A DNA stretch of 64,000 nucleotides from Triatoma infestans. Lineage: Eukaryota > Arthropoda > Insecta > Hemiptera > Reduviidae. The stretch lies in the NCBI GenBank assembly GCA_011037195.1, contig JAAEAF010001072.1:62001-126000 (forward strand). Reading direction: 5' to 3'. The translations under genes were made by a program, and so were the position numbers. Positions 53,730-63,837 of the stretch are shown here, one piece after another. Position 1 is the first letter of the stretch. Each line of letters starts with the position of its first letter. The notes under the pieces were generated by a model that did no database searches, had not been told where the DNA came from, and saw only the letters and a list, made by a program, of their open reading frames with translations.

Positions 53730-54845
53730 ATGAAATTTCATATTAATATGAGCTATTTTGTACAGAGTTATATATACCGATCATCTTTACAGACGGAGCA
53801 AAGTTGTGTAAAGGAAATGGCTAGAACTTTCTTAGATCAAAGTAGTTATAAAGCTCGACTTCTGCTGCAAGAGCGAATGAGTGTTGATGTTATAAGTATA
53901 GTTTGTGTTGTTAGACCTGCAATAAGCGCCCTAGGTCGCCAAGATTACTGTCGCCATGTGCCTAGCCCACTTCCCCCTTTATACAGACTGCGAATAAAGA
54001 CTATCCGCCTTATTAGCGGATAGGACGTTGATCCTAAACCAATACAGGAAATAAAACGAAAAGATTCCTTATTGATCCTTAATAGTTCTTTTGAATCAGC
54101 TGATTATACAATTAGTTTACAAAGCATTTATTTCCTTTTGGGCATCTATCGAGCGCGGCTGGTTTCCTCAGTGTTTGGTGAAAATTACGGTGACCGATAT
54201 GGAAAAAGAAGGAAAATCTTTTAATATGACTGTTGGGAAAATAACGCGATATTTGTGGATTGTGAAGGAGTGTTGGAGAGGACACGCCTTTATAGAGATT
54301 CCATTGTTGATGTGCAAGTCAAGACTTCAGTAGTTCCCCTCTAATAACTACGATATCCTCTCTCGCGTTGAAATGGGACTAAAGATTCCATGGTCGCTTT
54401 CCGCCCCCTCTATTACATGAACATTATTAGAAATTTTTGCCATATCTTGATCAGAAAAACCTTGTTCATTCCCAAAGTATCCCCCCCCCATCAAATCCCG
54501 ATAGTTGTAATGAAGCTGAATATTTAAAAATTCAGAGCACTTCCACCCTCCCAGTACAATTTATTATTATGTGTTGAATAATTTATTTTTGTTTTGATAT
54601 TATGAACAAATCTTTCTCTGATTTTTTTTTAATGAAATTCCAGCAATAGTTTCTTCTCCTTTCTTTAAAAAAACTAAATAAATCAATGGGGTGCACAATG
54701 GCCAAGCCGTGGTCTAAGGCAGAACCTCTTTGGTAGCCCCTAGTTCTAGAATAGAATAGAAAAATAAATCAATCCTTGGAGCTCAGACTAGAATTATGAA
54801 AATATTATTCATATCTTGATTTTTTTTTTTATTACATAACTTTAT
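53730..54845. other. Unassigned interval with two medium frames and a SINE-like scrap
   Basis: Plus frames at 53730-54023 (97 codons) and 54091-54333 (80 codons) have higher complexity than their surroundings but no domain I recognise; decayed coding DNA is possible. 54688-54745 (GGTGCACAATGGCCAAGC, GTGGTCTAAGGCAG) resembles a tRNA-Leu/Ser-like A-box head of a SINE without a B box. Confidence 0.35.
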
Positions 54846-54849
54846 TTTT

Positions 54850-55400
54850 TGCATCCGGTTTTAACTTTGTTTTTTTATTACATACGGTTGTAACAGGAAA
54901 CATTGCGATCCCTTGAATAGGCAAAATTCACTGAAATCTGAAAGTTGATATTGCTGGACTATCACTTCATGCTTCGTTAATACCATCGCTTCCGACATCC
55001 AAGCTTTCAGTCAAAATCCTTATGCTGGAAATGGACACTGACGGTCTCCCTCCCCCTCAGTTTTGTGCAGTTTTCTTTCGCAAGTGGCTGCAACGATATT
55101 CTTTAAGCTGCTACTTTGAGCTGTTATTCTCAAGTATCGTCACTTCAATATATTGAAGGTTCCACCATGTATATAATACTAAGATATATTAAATGGATTT
55201 TTAGAATTCCAACAAGTTTCCAAGAAAGAAAATAGATTATAACCAGAAGTGCAAATTATACAGAATAGTTTTCTGAAGTTTTTCGGAATTTTCTCGAAAT
55301 CGGCTTCAATGATTTTCCTATAAACTTGGAATCCTCACTGAGCACATATTTAAATCTATCAATTTTGATATATTTATAAGTAAAATTTGGTTTTAGTGGG
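54850..55400 (-). repeat. CTTTCTCTTAC repeat, diverged copy
   Basis: TAACAGGAAACATTGCGATCCC, GACATCCAAGCTTTCAG and AACCAGAAGTGCAAATTATACAGAATAG boxes. Confidence 0.55.
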
Positions 55401-55534
55401 TTTCCCTGCATGTGCAACATTCTACCTATGTGATTTGGCAAAACCTAAGTAGTCGTACACCGGTACACATTAACTACCTATGCAGATCCTTTATAGGTAT
55501 AATGTGTGGATCTTCGAGGATGTCAGTAATAGTT

Positions 55535-55938
55535 AAGGTGACCAGACGTCCCGCTTTTGGCGGGACACTCCCGATTTTCAACAATTTGTACCGTGTCCCA
55601 CGGAGTTTTAATGAAGTCCCGATTTTTGGAAAGAATATGCTTTTCGCCACTTTGCAGCTAAAAATTAAGATATACGCATAAACATAAACCTAGGACTTAG
55701 GCTCAAGGCTCTTCATAGATAATGCTGTATACGCATACAGCATCATAGTGTTTGCAATGACCGGTTGCGTTAGAATTTTATCCTACTGTACAAAGGCACA
55801 GACTATGGGATGCTATAGTCACGTAAAATATGTAAAGCTTGCGGAAATAATTCTGTTTCTTTCGGCTGATGTCACAATAACAGGGGAATCCTTCAATGGA
55901 TTTTGTCCCGCTTTACCAAATATAAAATCTGGTCACTT
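55535..55938. mobile_element. hAT-type (Zaphod/Tip100-like) MITE remnant
   Basis: Left end GGTGACCAGACGTCCCGCTT with the characteristic continuation TTGGCGGGAC...CTCCCGATTTT. The right end carries the inverse, GTCCCGC...AAATCTGGTCACTT. This pattern matches terminal repeats I know from Zaphod/Tip100-group hAT elements. At ~400 bp and without a transposase it is non-autonomous. The expected 8-bp target duplication is not evident. Confidence 0.6.
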
Positions 55939-55944
55939 TATAGA

Positions 55945-56550
55945 GAATAACAGGACTGGCCCTTTTCAGCCCATTTGAACCCAATTGCAACTCCATAAAA
56001 CCAGCAACAAACCTATTTGCAGATTATTTGTTCATTGATCTCTCTACTTCTTCAAATCCTGTTTTCCATTTAATTTAAAAAAACAAAACATATTGTTCTT
56101 TTGTTCTGTTTAATCAGCTGATTTAAATGGGGAGGGGCCGCATATTTGAAAAAACGGAAGTAAACAAACCATAGTCATATAAATAAAATTTCCTAACCAC
56201 TACTGTAACAACAGAACTGTGTAGATAGCTTCTTAAACGGATGTAGAAATATAAACACAAAAGTAAACAAGTAAATATTACTCGTTAGCCACAACACACC
56301 ACAGTAAGTTTAGTTTTGTAAATCTGTGTGTGAGTGCAGCACTACCGTACTATGTTATACATCATTTCCGGAAGTTTATTACACAGTGTCCTCTCAATCT
56401 CTATTTTTTTTTCCATTTAAAACCCATTTCCGGTAGCTACATTATGTTTTATTGTTTGTGGCCAGTTTATTGCTGCTATTAAAAACACAGGAGTGGAAAG
56501 AGCTCGGTACAGAATAAATAACCATTTGCTGAAAGCTATTGAAATAGTTT
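55945..56550. other. Unassigned spacer
   Basis: No recognised gene, RNA or element. TCAGCTGA at 56115 is a short palindrome. Confidence 0.4.
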
Positions 56551-56555
56551 TCTTT

Positions 56556-57380
56556 TTACTTTCTCTTACTGCTGTTAGAGAAAGTATTAAGATCTTTTAT
56601 TTCTAGAGGAAGTATTTCGAATTGAGTTTCCAGCAGAAAATTAATGTTTTATCAAAAGGTCCGAAAAAAGTTATGTAAAGGTCCATAAAGCAAATGGACT
56701 TTATGTATTTGAACAAAATATCTCAAAAAACTTGCAGGGAGCTCAAATTTTCACATTTAAGTTTAGCGGTAGGCAGCTGTAATATTGAACAAAGAACAAT
56801 TGCAATTGAACGTCGCAGATCCTCAGAAAATTCTAAAATCACTTCGCAAAATTATTTCCAATAAAAGTGATTCCTTTATATCTGTACAGTTATCATTCCA
56901 AGTGTAAAGAAAATCGTTATAGTCGTTTTTAGAGAACTGCCAAAAAGCTGTTGTAAAGTGTTAGTTATTTCCAGTTAAGTAATTTTCCTCAAATTTGTAA
57001 TTCTAGCAATACTCCTAGTATAACGTAATATTATATAGATGGTAGAACCGTAAATTTTACCGAAATGGTGCTTTAGAGGCTAGCTTATTTTTTCTGTACA
57101 GCCAGAACTCACCAATAATGTTTTTCTTGGAAAATGGTTTCAAGTAAGCGTGATTGGCGTTTGTGTGTTCAGTTAGTGTGCTGTGTTTAAGGAAAATTAT
57201 TGGAACTTTTTTAGAGCAAATAGTAAAAAACTAAAAAAAAAATTAATAAAGTGACATTTCCAAATGATGGATTTTCATCGACACACAAACAACAGATCAT
57301 TCGCTAATAACATTTTTTTATTTTGAATTTCCGATGAAAACGCAATGTTTTGCAAAATTGTAACGATCCTTATACTGTGA
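56556..57380. repeat. Two CTTTCTCTTAC copies in opposite orientation
   Basis: 56556-56760 is reverse (TTTACTTTCTCTTACTGCTGTTAGAGAAAGT hairpin, AAAATATCTCAAAAAACTTGCAGGG). From about 56800 a forward copy follows (CCAATAAAAGTGATTCC, GTAAAGAAAATCGTTATAGTCG) to about 57380. Confidence 0.65.
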
Positions 57381-57389
57381 ACTAAATTT

Positions 57390-58285
57390 TAACGACATTT
57401 CGTGTTACTGTTTTAGAAAACGTAAAAATTGTAAAAGGCTTCTTTGTGCATGTGCTATTAAGATTTTAAAATTTACATATTTTAAATGCAATGATGGAAA
57501 ACGGATGGTTCTAAGATTGGTTGGTAAGTGCTCGTACATGTGTCTTGGAAGTGATGATTGCAAAGCCAAATCTACTTTGACTTCATAAGTCTTTGTTCGT
57601 ATCAGAGCTAGAATTTATCCCGCAATTCGTGTATGTTCGTGAGAGGGAGCTAATCCACGGGATACCTAATCAACTATTTCTGCAGACCTTAGGAAAACTG
57701 TGCGAGTGTATGGGATCTCTTAGTACGTGTGTTCAAGCTGTTTGCTTGAAATACCCACAGAGATCTCTGAATTCCTGAAAGAAATGCTTAGCGAAATTTC
57801 AGGTTTATACTTTTTAGTGTTCACAAAGGATGCATGAGTTTTGCCTTAGCGTAATTGTCAATCTACAAACTGATAACATCTAATTACTAAAAGGTTAGAA
57901 TCACGTTAACATCTTCTTCTAGATAATAAGCTTAGAAAGAAGAAAATGTTGACGTTATAAAAAAAGTAAATAAATCCATATAACCGCAAGAACAAAGATC
58001 CGCTCGATGTCAGAACGGATACACATAGAAAGCAAACCATCTGTTTCAATTTATACATTATTGTATAGATTCAATTGGCTGTTATACTTCAAGCACTTAC
58101 TATAAAAAATAATTTATAGAGAGAAAAAACTATCAAACAACTGTTTCCAAGAACTTATTAAATAACAGTTTTGTAGTAAACAGCTGTTCGCGTATTAATA
58201 TCAGCTGTTAATATAAGATATTATTGCTTTTCGCAATAATCAATTATTTCTTTTAGCGAAATACTAAAATTATTAATATTATATA
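57390..58285. other. Unassigned spacer
   Basis: A 61-codon frame at 57593-57778 has no recognised domain. 58160-58215 holds two CAGCTGTT motifs. Nothing else seen. Confidence 0.4.
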
Positions 58286-58288
58286 TAA

Positions 58289-58723
58289 ATCTCAGACGAC
58301 TTCCTCTCACTGCAGTTTACATAGTTATAATTAGCAATTATTCTTCATATTTACCATGTTAATAGATATTTAGGAATATCAATGGGAGATTCTAAACTTA
58401 ATAAAACAACTTTTGTCCAAATAGTAGGTGTTTGGGGGGGGGGGAGAGAAAAAACGCACTTTGGTTAGTAAAATCGCACTTCCGGTCAATCGATTTTTCT
58501 TCAAACTCGTAATTTTTTGGCAACATATTTAATTCTAGTTAAATGAATTTTCCCGGATAAAATTTGTAGCACTTTATATCCGTAGTTCGTGTAGCAAGTT
58601 TAAAGAAAATCGTGGGAGCCGTTTTAGGAAAATTGTAAAAACCAAAACAAAAATCCATTCCGTAATGTGGTACTTCCGGTTGAGGGATTTTGACAGATAA
58701 CTTCATAACTTTTGAGCTTCAAA

Positions 58724-58755
<32 letters not shown>

Positions 58756-58860
58756 AACGCCAAGAAAAGATCATTTTCTAAAAATACTTTTTTGGATTTG
58801 AGGAAAACACTATATCGAATATTTGACACGATCGTAAGGAAAGTTAAAAAAAGGAGTAGG
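58289..58860 (+). repeat. CTTTCTCTTAC repeat, variant B
   Basis: CTCAGACGACTTCCTCTCACTGCAG start, AATCGCACTTCCGGTCAATCG, GTGGGAGCCGTTTTAGG, CGGTTGAGGGATTTTGAC. A compound (AC)n(GC)n tract at 58723-58754 occupies the same position as the CA tracts of other copies. Confidence 0.7.
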
Positions 58861-58937
58861 AAGTTTCACAAATAGTTCCCTCTACCAGCCCCAGGTGGTG
58901 TAAACTGCTGCCCTCTAAACAATAAAAAAAAAAAAAT

Positions 58938-59275
58938 CATGTCTACGCCGTAGCATGCTTCATTTTCTTTGGTTCTGTCTGGTTTTGAATTCTCATACAT
59001 CGTCAGAGTGAGGCTATTGAATCTCATGTAGTGAGTTGACTTCAGATTAATGTTTCTGTCACGCACCACACTGGTTGATTGTACGCAGGAGGTTATACAA
59101 TCATAAGTTATTGCTGTAGTGCGTGGTAGAAACATGAAGTTATCATCTCTCTACACGAATTGATTGTAAACTCTGTCGCTGGATGAGAATCCGAAACCGG
59201 TCATAACCAATGAAAAATGAAGCATGCTACAATGGATAAAGCCATAGATGTTATCCACCATTGCGGATCATATCC
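58938..59275. mobile_element. Hammerhead-bearing inverted-dimer element, copy D
   Basis: CGTAGCATGCTTCATTTTC at the left is inverted as GAAAAATGAAGCATGCTAC at the right. GTTTCTGTCACGCACCACAC and GTGCGTGGTAGAAAC are inverted arms. The right arm has CTGTCGC-TGGATGAGAATCC-GAAACCGGTC (59171-59202). The one-sided tail GATGTTATCCACCATTGCGG is at the right, as in copy C. The left flank is an A-run, so the target duplication is not resolvable. Confidence 0.72.
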
Positions 59276-59289
59276 AAAAGTTATAGGCG

Positions 59290-59530
59290 GCCTCTTTTTT
59301 TCTGTGTAGTTAAACTAAATCATTGTTGCAGTTTTCGAGTAAAGGTGAAAACAAAAAAAAAAACAAGATCAATCAATAAAGTTGCATGTTCAGCAGTTGA
59401 TGAATTGTTAATCGAATTCTCACGAGTCCAAATCACATGGAAGTTCCGGATAAACGGAATACTATGTTTGAACTTCTCCTGTGATTTTTTTTTCATGTTT
59501 TGAGATATTTTGTTCAAAGATTTGTTTTTT
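59290..59530 (+). repeat. CTTTCTCTTAC repeat fragment
   Basis: GTTTTCGAGTAAAGGTGAAAACA, GATAAACGGAATACTATGTTTGAACTTCTCCTG, TTTTGAGATATTTTGTTCAAA boxes. Confidence 0.6.
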
Positions 59531-59589
59531 AACCTTTTAATACAAGATTGTTGTACAGTAATTATATAAAGTTTTATGGGTCTCATTAT

Positions 59590-60115
59590 TTTATATTATA
59601 AACTTCGCAGGGGGGGGGGGACGTGTTTACAACTGCAAAGTTTTTATTTAATTTGAAGCACCCCGCCTCACCCCTTGGGAACATGATGAGGAAGAGAGGG
59701 GTGAGGTAGTAAACAGCTCTGCTTTATCTCTTATCTAAATTTGTTATAGTCCGAAGTTTACGGCAGATATGGAAGTTTAGTTGACATAGTTTTCCATGCG
59801 GTCATGGTGATTAGATTGTCCTGGAAACTTAGGACCAGCCGCTCATTGGATTTAATAATATGTGGAGGGGCTTACAAGTGTGCTCGCTTCGGTAACTTGG
59901 GTAAACTTAGTTAAATTAGAAACTGACACTGACTCGATGACTCATTGTTTGCGAAGTTTTAATTTCTTGGAGTATAGAGTTTATTTTCAATATTTTTCTC
60001 TTAATATATTGTGTGACATTTTATGGAATACGATTTTACTAGTTTGGAAAACCTCTCCAGGAAAATTTGAACTTGTTCGTATCGACTTGCTTATCAATGG
60101 TTAGTTTAATTAGTT
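59590..60115. other. Unassigned spacer with G-run
   Basis: G-run at about 59611-59619. An 80-codon plus frame at 59862-60104 has no recognised features. Confidence 0.4.
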
Positions 60116-60119
60116 ATCA

Positions 60120-60330
60120 TAGTAATAGGTTTAAAGGAAAGTCATTTTAATGTTTCAAACGAGATTTTTTTTATTTTCTAGATCTAAGCTTAATTATGGT
60201 CATATAAAGGTATTTTCCATTTTAATTGAAACTTTCTTGGAGAAAATTGATATTAAATGTATGTTCCGTGGAGAAAGCTGTATTGTTAATCATTTCTCTA
60301 AAATGCCATTTCTATTACATTATATGATTC
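60120..60330 (-). repeat. CTTTCTCTTAC repeat fragments
   Basis: Terminus GGAAAGTCATTTTAATGTTTCAAACGAG at 60136-60163 and a second piece CCATTTTAATTGAAACTTTCTTGGAGAAAATTGAT at 60217-60251. Confidence 0.5.
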
Positions 60331-60339
60331 CAACGTTTA

Positions 60340-60875
60340 TATTGCAATTAGTGATTAATACAATTGCAAAAAAACAAAAATATTCCCTGCTCTCAATGAA
60401 TATGCAATTAACAGTCGACTCGGTAAGAGTAGTTTTGTGATTTAATTACTTAAAAGGAAGTACGTCAGTTAGTAAACAGTTTACATCTATGTATAAATAA
60501 ATTTTATATACGATAAACCAATCAGAATTATTGACATTTATTTTTTTTCTAGAAATATTTTATAATTATTCTTTATTTAAAATTAATAAAAGGAATGATT
60601 AGTGGTTCCTGTGTTAATTGTAAAAATTAACAATGAAATTATCAGTATTAAATTTCTTTCAGGAAATTAAATGTAATTAATTATTTCTTCTTTTTCTTTT
60701 CAATGTGAGGATGTTGAACGGTTTTTTGGATTAATTAAGTCAATTATCTTTATTTAATTAACAGTTCTTTAAATTAATAAGTACTTTGATAGATTATCTC
60801 CCTTGTTAATTGTCAGCTGATATTTTGCTTGTTGAACTTTGGCAAAAAGAAAACAAAAAACTAACTTTAAAAAAA
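60340..60875. other. AT-rich spacer
   Basis: TTAATTAA-rich low-complexity DNA. Nothing recognised. Confidence 0.4.
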
Positions 60876-60877
60876 AA

Positions 60878-61290
60878 TCTGATGTGAAACACTCACACGA
60901 CTTTCTCTTACTCCGCTTAATACAATTATAGATAAAATGATAAATTTTCTTTAAATTTCAAATTAAATAAAAGTACAGGGGTGGGGGGTGAACAAGTGCC
61001 ATCCTATCCCAATAGAAGCAGGTACAGAATGATTGCATTGTAGAGATCGCCAATAATACTGAACAAACACATTTGCATTTTAACGTTTAGATTTCTTAGT
61101 ACCACCTTAAAACAATTTTTCAGAAAAATATTACAAGGTATTTTTAGAACAATATATCAAGGTATCAGTGCAATTAGTATTCTAGGTTTAAAGGAAACCA
61201 TTCCAATCGTTTTTAAGAAAATTACAAAAATACCTCAAAAACCTATTCTGTAAAATCACTCTTCTGATAAACTGATATCAATGATATACA
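60878..61290 (+). repeat. CTTTCTCTTAC repeat with well-preserved 5' end
   Basis: TCTGATGTGAAACACTCACA starts at 60878 after an A-run. ACTTTCTCTTAC lies at 60901-60912, the subterminal box whose inverse forms the 3' hairpin in complete copies. GTGGGGGGTGAACAAGTGCC block. The copy ends after the first internal block. Confidence 0.75.
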
Positions 61291-61299
61291 TGAGGAGAT

Positions 61300-62690
61300 G
61301 AATAATAGAAGTTTGAGGGAAGGAGTCTTTGGGAAGACAGATAATGCTGGAGATTCTTCCTCAGCTTGAGGGCCAGTTGGGGGTTAACTCAGAAGGGATT
61401 AATGCCTGTCAAAGAAAACGAATGAAGGAGTTTAACCAAAGTAGGTTTTTTTTTTTTTTTTTTTTTTTTTACCCAGGAAGGTGTCCCCCGAAATTACAGA
61501 ATATAATAAGATTTGTTTTGCAAAAATATTTTCATCAATCAATAAGCTGCTGATTATTTTTAAGACAGAAGAGGAAGAAAAGGAGTACAGTCCCATTCAT
61601 CTTTAAAGACACATTGCTAGAATTATAGATGAGACCGGTTCAGGAAATTTCCTCGGAACAGAATGTCTCGTGAAGAGTTTAGTACTGTTTTCTCCCTTAG
61701 GATTAGTGAAAGAATAGTTCGGAGATTGTGCTCGATAAAGACACTAGCGAGCTTCTTACTGCAGACACTACCTACTTACCTATAAGGAAATTCTTTTTTT
61801 TTTTAGTTCCTAACTTTTTTCTGATAAAATTGAGTTTAAGGAAGTTTTAAGAGATCTGTTAGGTCAAGCGACCTTCTAAACTGCCATTCATTAAAGTTGT
61901 AGGTTTTTTCCAAATGTATAGTATTTTTGACAACATAACTACGTATATAGTATAAATTCGGAATTTTCTCATTTAGTAGTCCCTTGAGAATTGCAGTAAG
62001 GATAAGTTGATTACAATTTTCTCACCAGATTTCTAACAATAGACGTCTTGCACTATATACGGAGGAATAATGGTAAAAAGGTAGTATTGTATGTTATTTT
62101 TTAGAAAGCTAGTAAATTAAAACAATTAATTATTTAAAAGTATCTAATTATGTATGTTGTAAATATCTTTTAAAAAATAAGGTCACAGCTCTTAAACTAA
62201 ATTCAATTCTATTATTATTATTATATTCTCACCCCTCTCTTCTGAATTGTTAATTTTGTTCCGATTTTTATAATTTTTTCACATTTTAAAATTTTCGAGT
62301 TCCTACTTTTTTCCTTTCTTTACTAATTGTTGAATAATGGATCTGATTTACAAGTTGAAAAGACAGTTAAGTGAATGGCTACAAACCTGAATTCTCGGCT
62401 ACTTGGAAGATCAGTTAAATTGGTTTTCTTGTGAAGGATTGAGTCATGTGTGAAATGCCGGAAAATGTTCATGATCACTTCATTCGTGCAGATATATCAG
62501 ATGCGCAGTACAGAGTAGCTGTGGCATTTTTGTGCGGTAGGTACAGAAAAATATCGAATAAGTGGCGCACTATTGTTTTGCATGGTGATAATTCACATTC
62601 TTTTTCATTATTCCCTTTTTGGGGGGAGGTGAGGTTTGGTACTTTGCTGGCTTTGATGCTGGTGTGATCAACTTTGATTTCTACTTTAGA
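61300..62690. other. Unassigned interval containing a 25-T run
   Basis: T-run at 61446-61470 followed by ACCCAGGAAGGTGTCCCCCG, which may be the poly(A) end of a minus-strand retroelement. 61640-61760 vaguely resembles the LINE end at 30530. 62446-62667 is a 73-codon frame with a good donor GTGCG|GTAGGTAC at about 62536, but no convincing acceptor or homology. Confidence 0.35.
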
Positions 62691-62694
62691 TAAG

Positions 62695-62920
62695 CTTTTT
62701 TTTTTTACTTTCTCTCCTTACTCCTAATAAGAGGAATTATTGCATTCGTGCCAAGTTTTCACCAACAATACATGTTTTGAGGTCCCCTGAATACGAGAAA
62801 AAATGTTTTTATTATGGTCTGTGTACATATGTGCATGTATGTGAATAAAGTGTCTGCGAAATGTTGCAGGAAGCTCAAACTTGATATTCCACCTCTTTTT
62901 CCTTTTTTTTCAATAATGAA
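62695..62920 (-). repeat. CTTTCTCTTAC repeat, hairpin end
   Basis: TTTACTTTCTCTCCTTACTCC...AAGAGGAATTATTGCATTCGTGCC, then CATGTTTTGAGGTCCCCTGAATACG and CAGGAAGCTCAAACTTGATATTCC. Confidence 0.7.
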
Positions 62921-62970
62921 AAGAGTTTTTTCTTTAACGCTCACATTACATATGTAAAACATGCAGGAAC

Positions 62971-63386
62971 ATGTTAGAAATAACTGATTATTTGCATTTT
63001 TTTTTTATAAAAAATGTTTATTGCACAATTTGATAATTTATAAAATACCTACGAAAGAAAATTAGTAAAATAATTCTAAACTAGTTTTTTCAAAGAAAAA
63101 ATTAGCTATAAATAATTAGCCAATCACGGTATAAAAGCAAATGTGTCAAATGTGAGCATGGTCAAATAATAATTCTAAATTTCTGATTGGTCTAACATAC
63201 ACACACATTTCAACCCCTTCTGTTGTACACTGTGATTGGTTAATTATTTATAGCTATTTAATTATTTAAAAAACTAGTTTAGAATTATTTTACTAATTTT
63301 CCCTTCGTAGGTATTTTATAAATTATCAAATTGTGGAATAAAAATTTTGTATAAAAAAATGCAAAAAATCCAGTTATTTCTAACAT
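62971..63386. mobile_element. Palindromic MITE
   Basis: ATGTTAGAAATAACTG at the left end and CAGTTATTTCTAACAT at the right. The arms of about 165 bp match closely (CACAATTTGATAATTTATAA against TTATAAATTATCAAATTGTG; AAAATAATTCTAAACTAGTTTTTT inverted), with a loop of about 90 bp. No coding capacity. Family unknown; the flanks give no clear target duplication. Confidence 0.8.
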
Positions 63387-63389
63387 ATT

Positions 63390-63835
63390 ATTTACTATTT
63401 TGTATAATTAATGTGAGCTATAAAGAAAAAATTTATAATTTTCATTCCATTGTTGAAAAATAAAGCGAAAAAGAATTAAGCAGAAAAGTAAAATCCGCCA
63501 TTTTTTATTTGGCCGTTTGTACTAATGAAACAAAATAAAATTGATGTTAAACACCCACAAAATTTCTCCAATGAATTCATAATATTCAGTTGAAAGACTT
63601 TAGAGTTAGTAACTAATCATTATATTGTACTTAATTTTATGTATGTGACGCATTCCACAAAGTATTGAAAGAGTACTATAAAGATGGTATTTTACATATG
63701 AGCTCAATCAAAATCTAGTTACTTGCAACGACATAAAAAACGGAATTGAACTAATTATTAGTGCAATTAAACAAATAATTTATAATTAGAAGAAGCGTTA
63801 TATATTATAGTTTGATAAACTGGAGACTATGTAAC
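63390..63835. other. AT-rich spacer
   Basis: GATGTTAAACACCCACA at about 63542 is a degenerate CTTTCTCTTAC-repeat 5' end. Otherwise nothing recognised. Confidence 0.4.
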
Positions 63836-63837
63836 TA

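Noticed and set aside
53730..54333. Two plus-strand frames of 97 and 80 codons as exons
   Set aside because: No recognisable domain, no clear splice pair, and they are flanked by repeat fragments; kept only as unassigned.
10711..59275. Interpretation of the inverted dimers as ordinary Tc1/hAT MITEs
   Set aside because: The 13-14 bp duplications and unequal ends do not fit TA or 8-bp target preferences.
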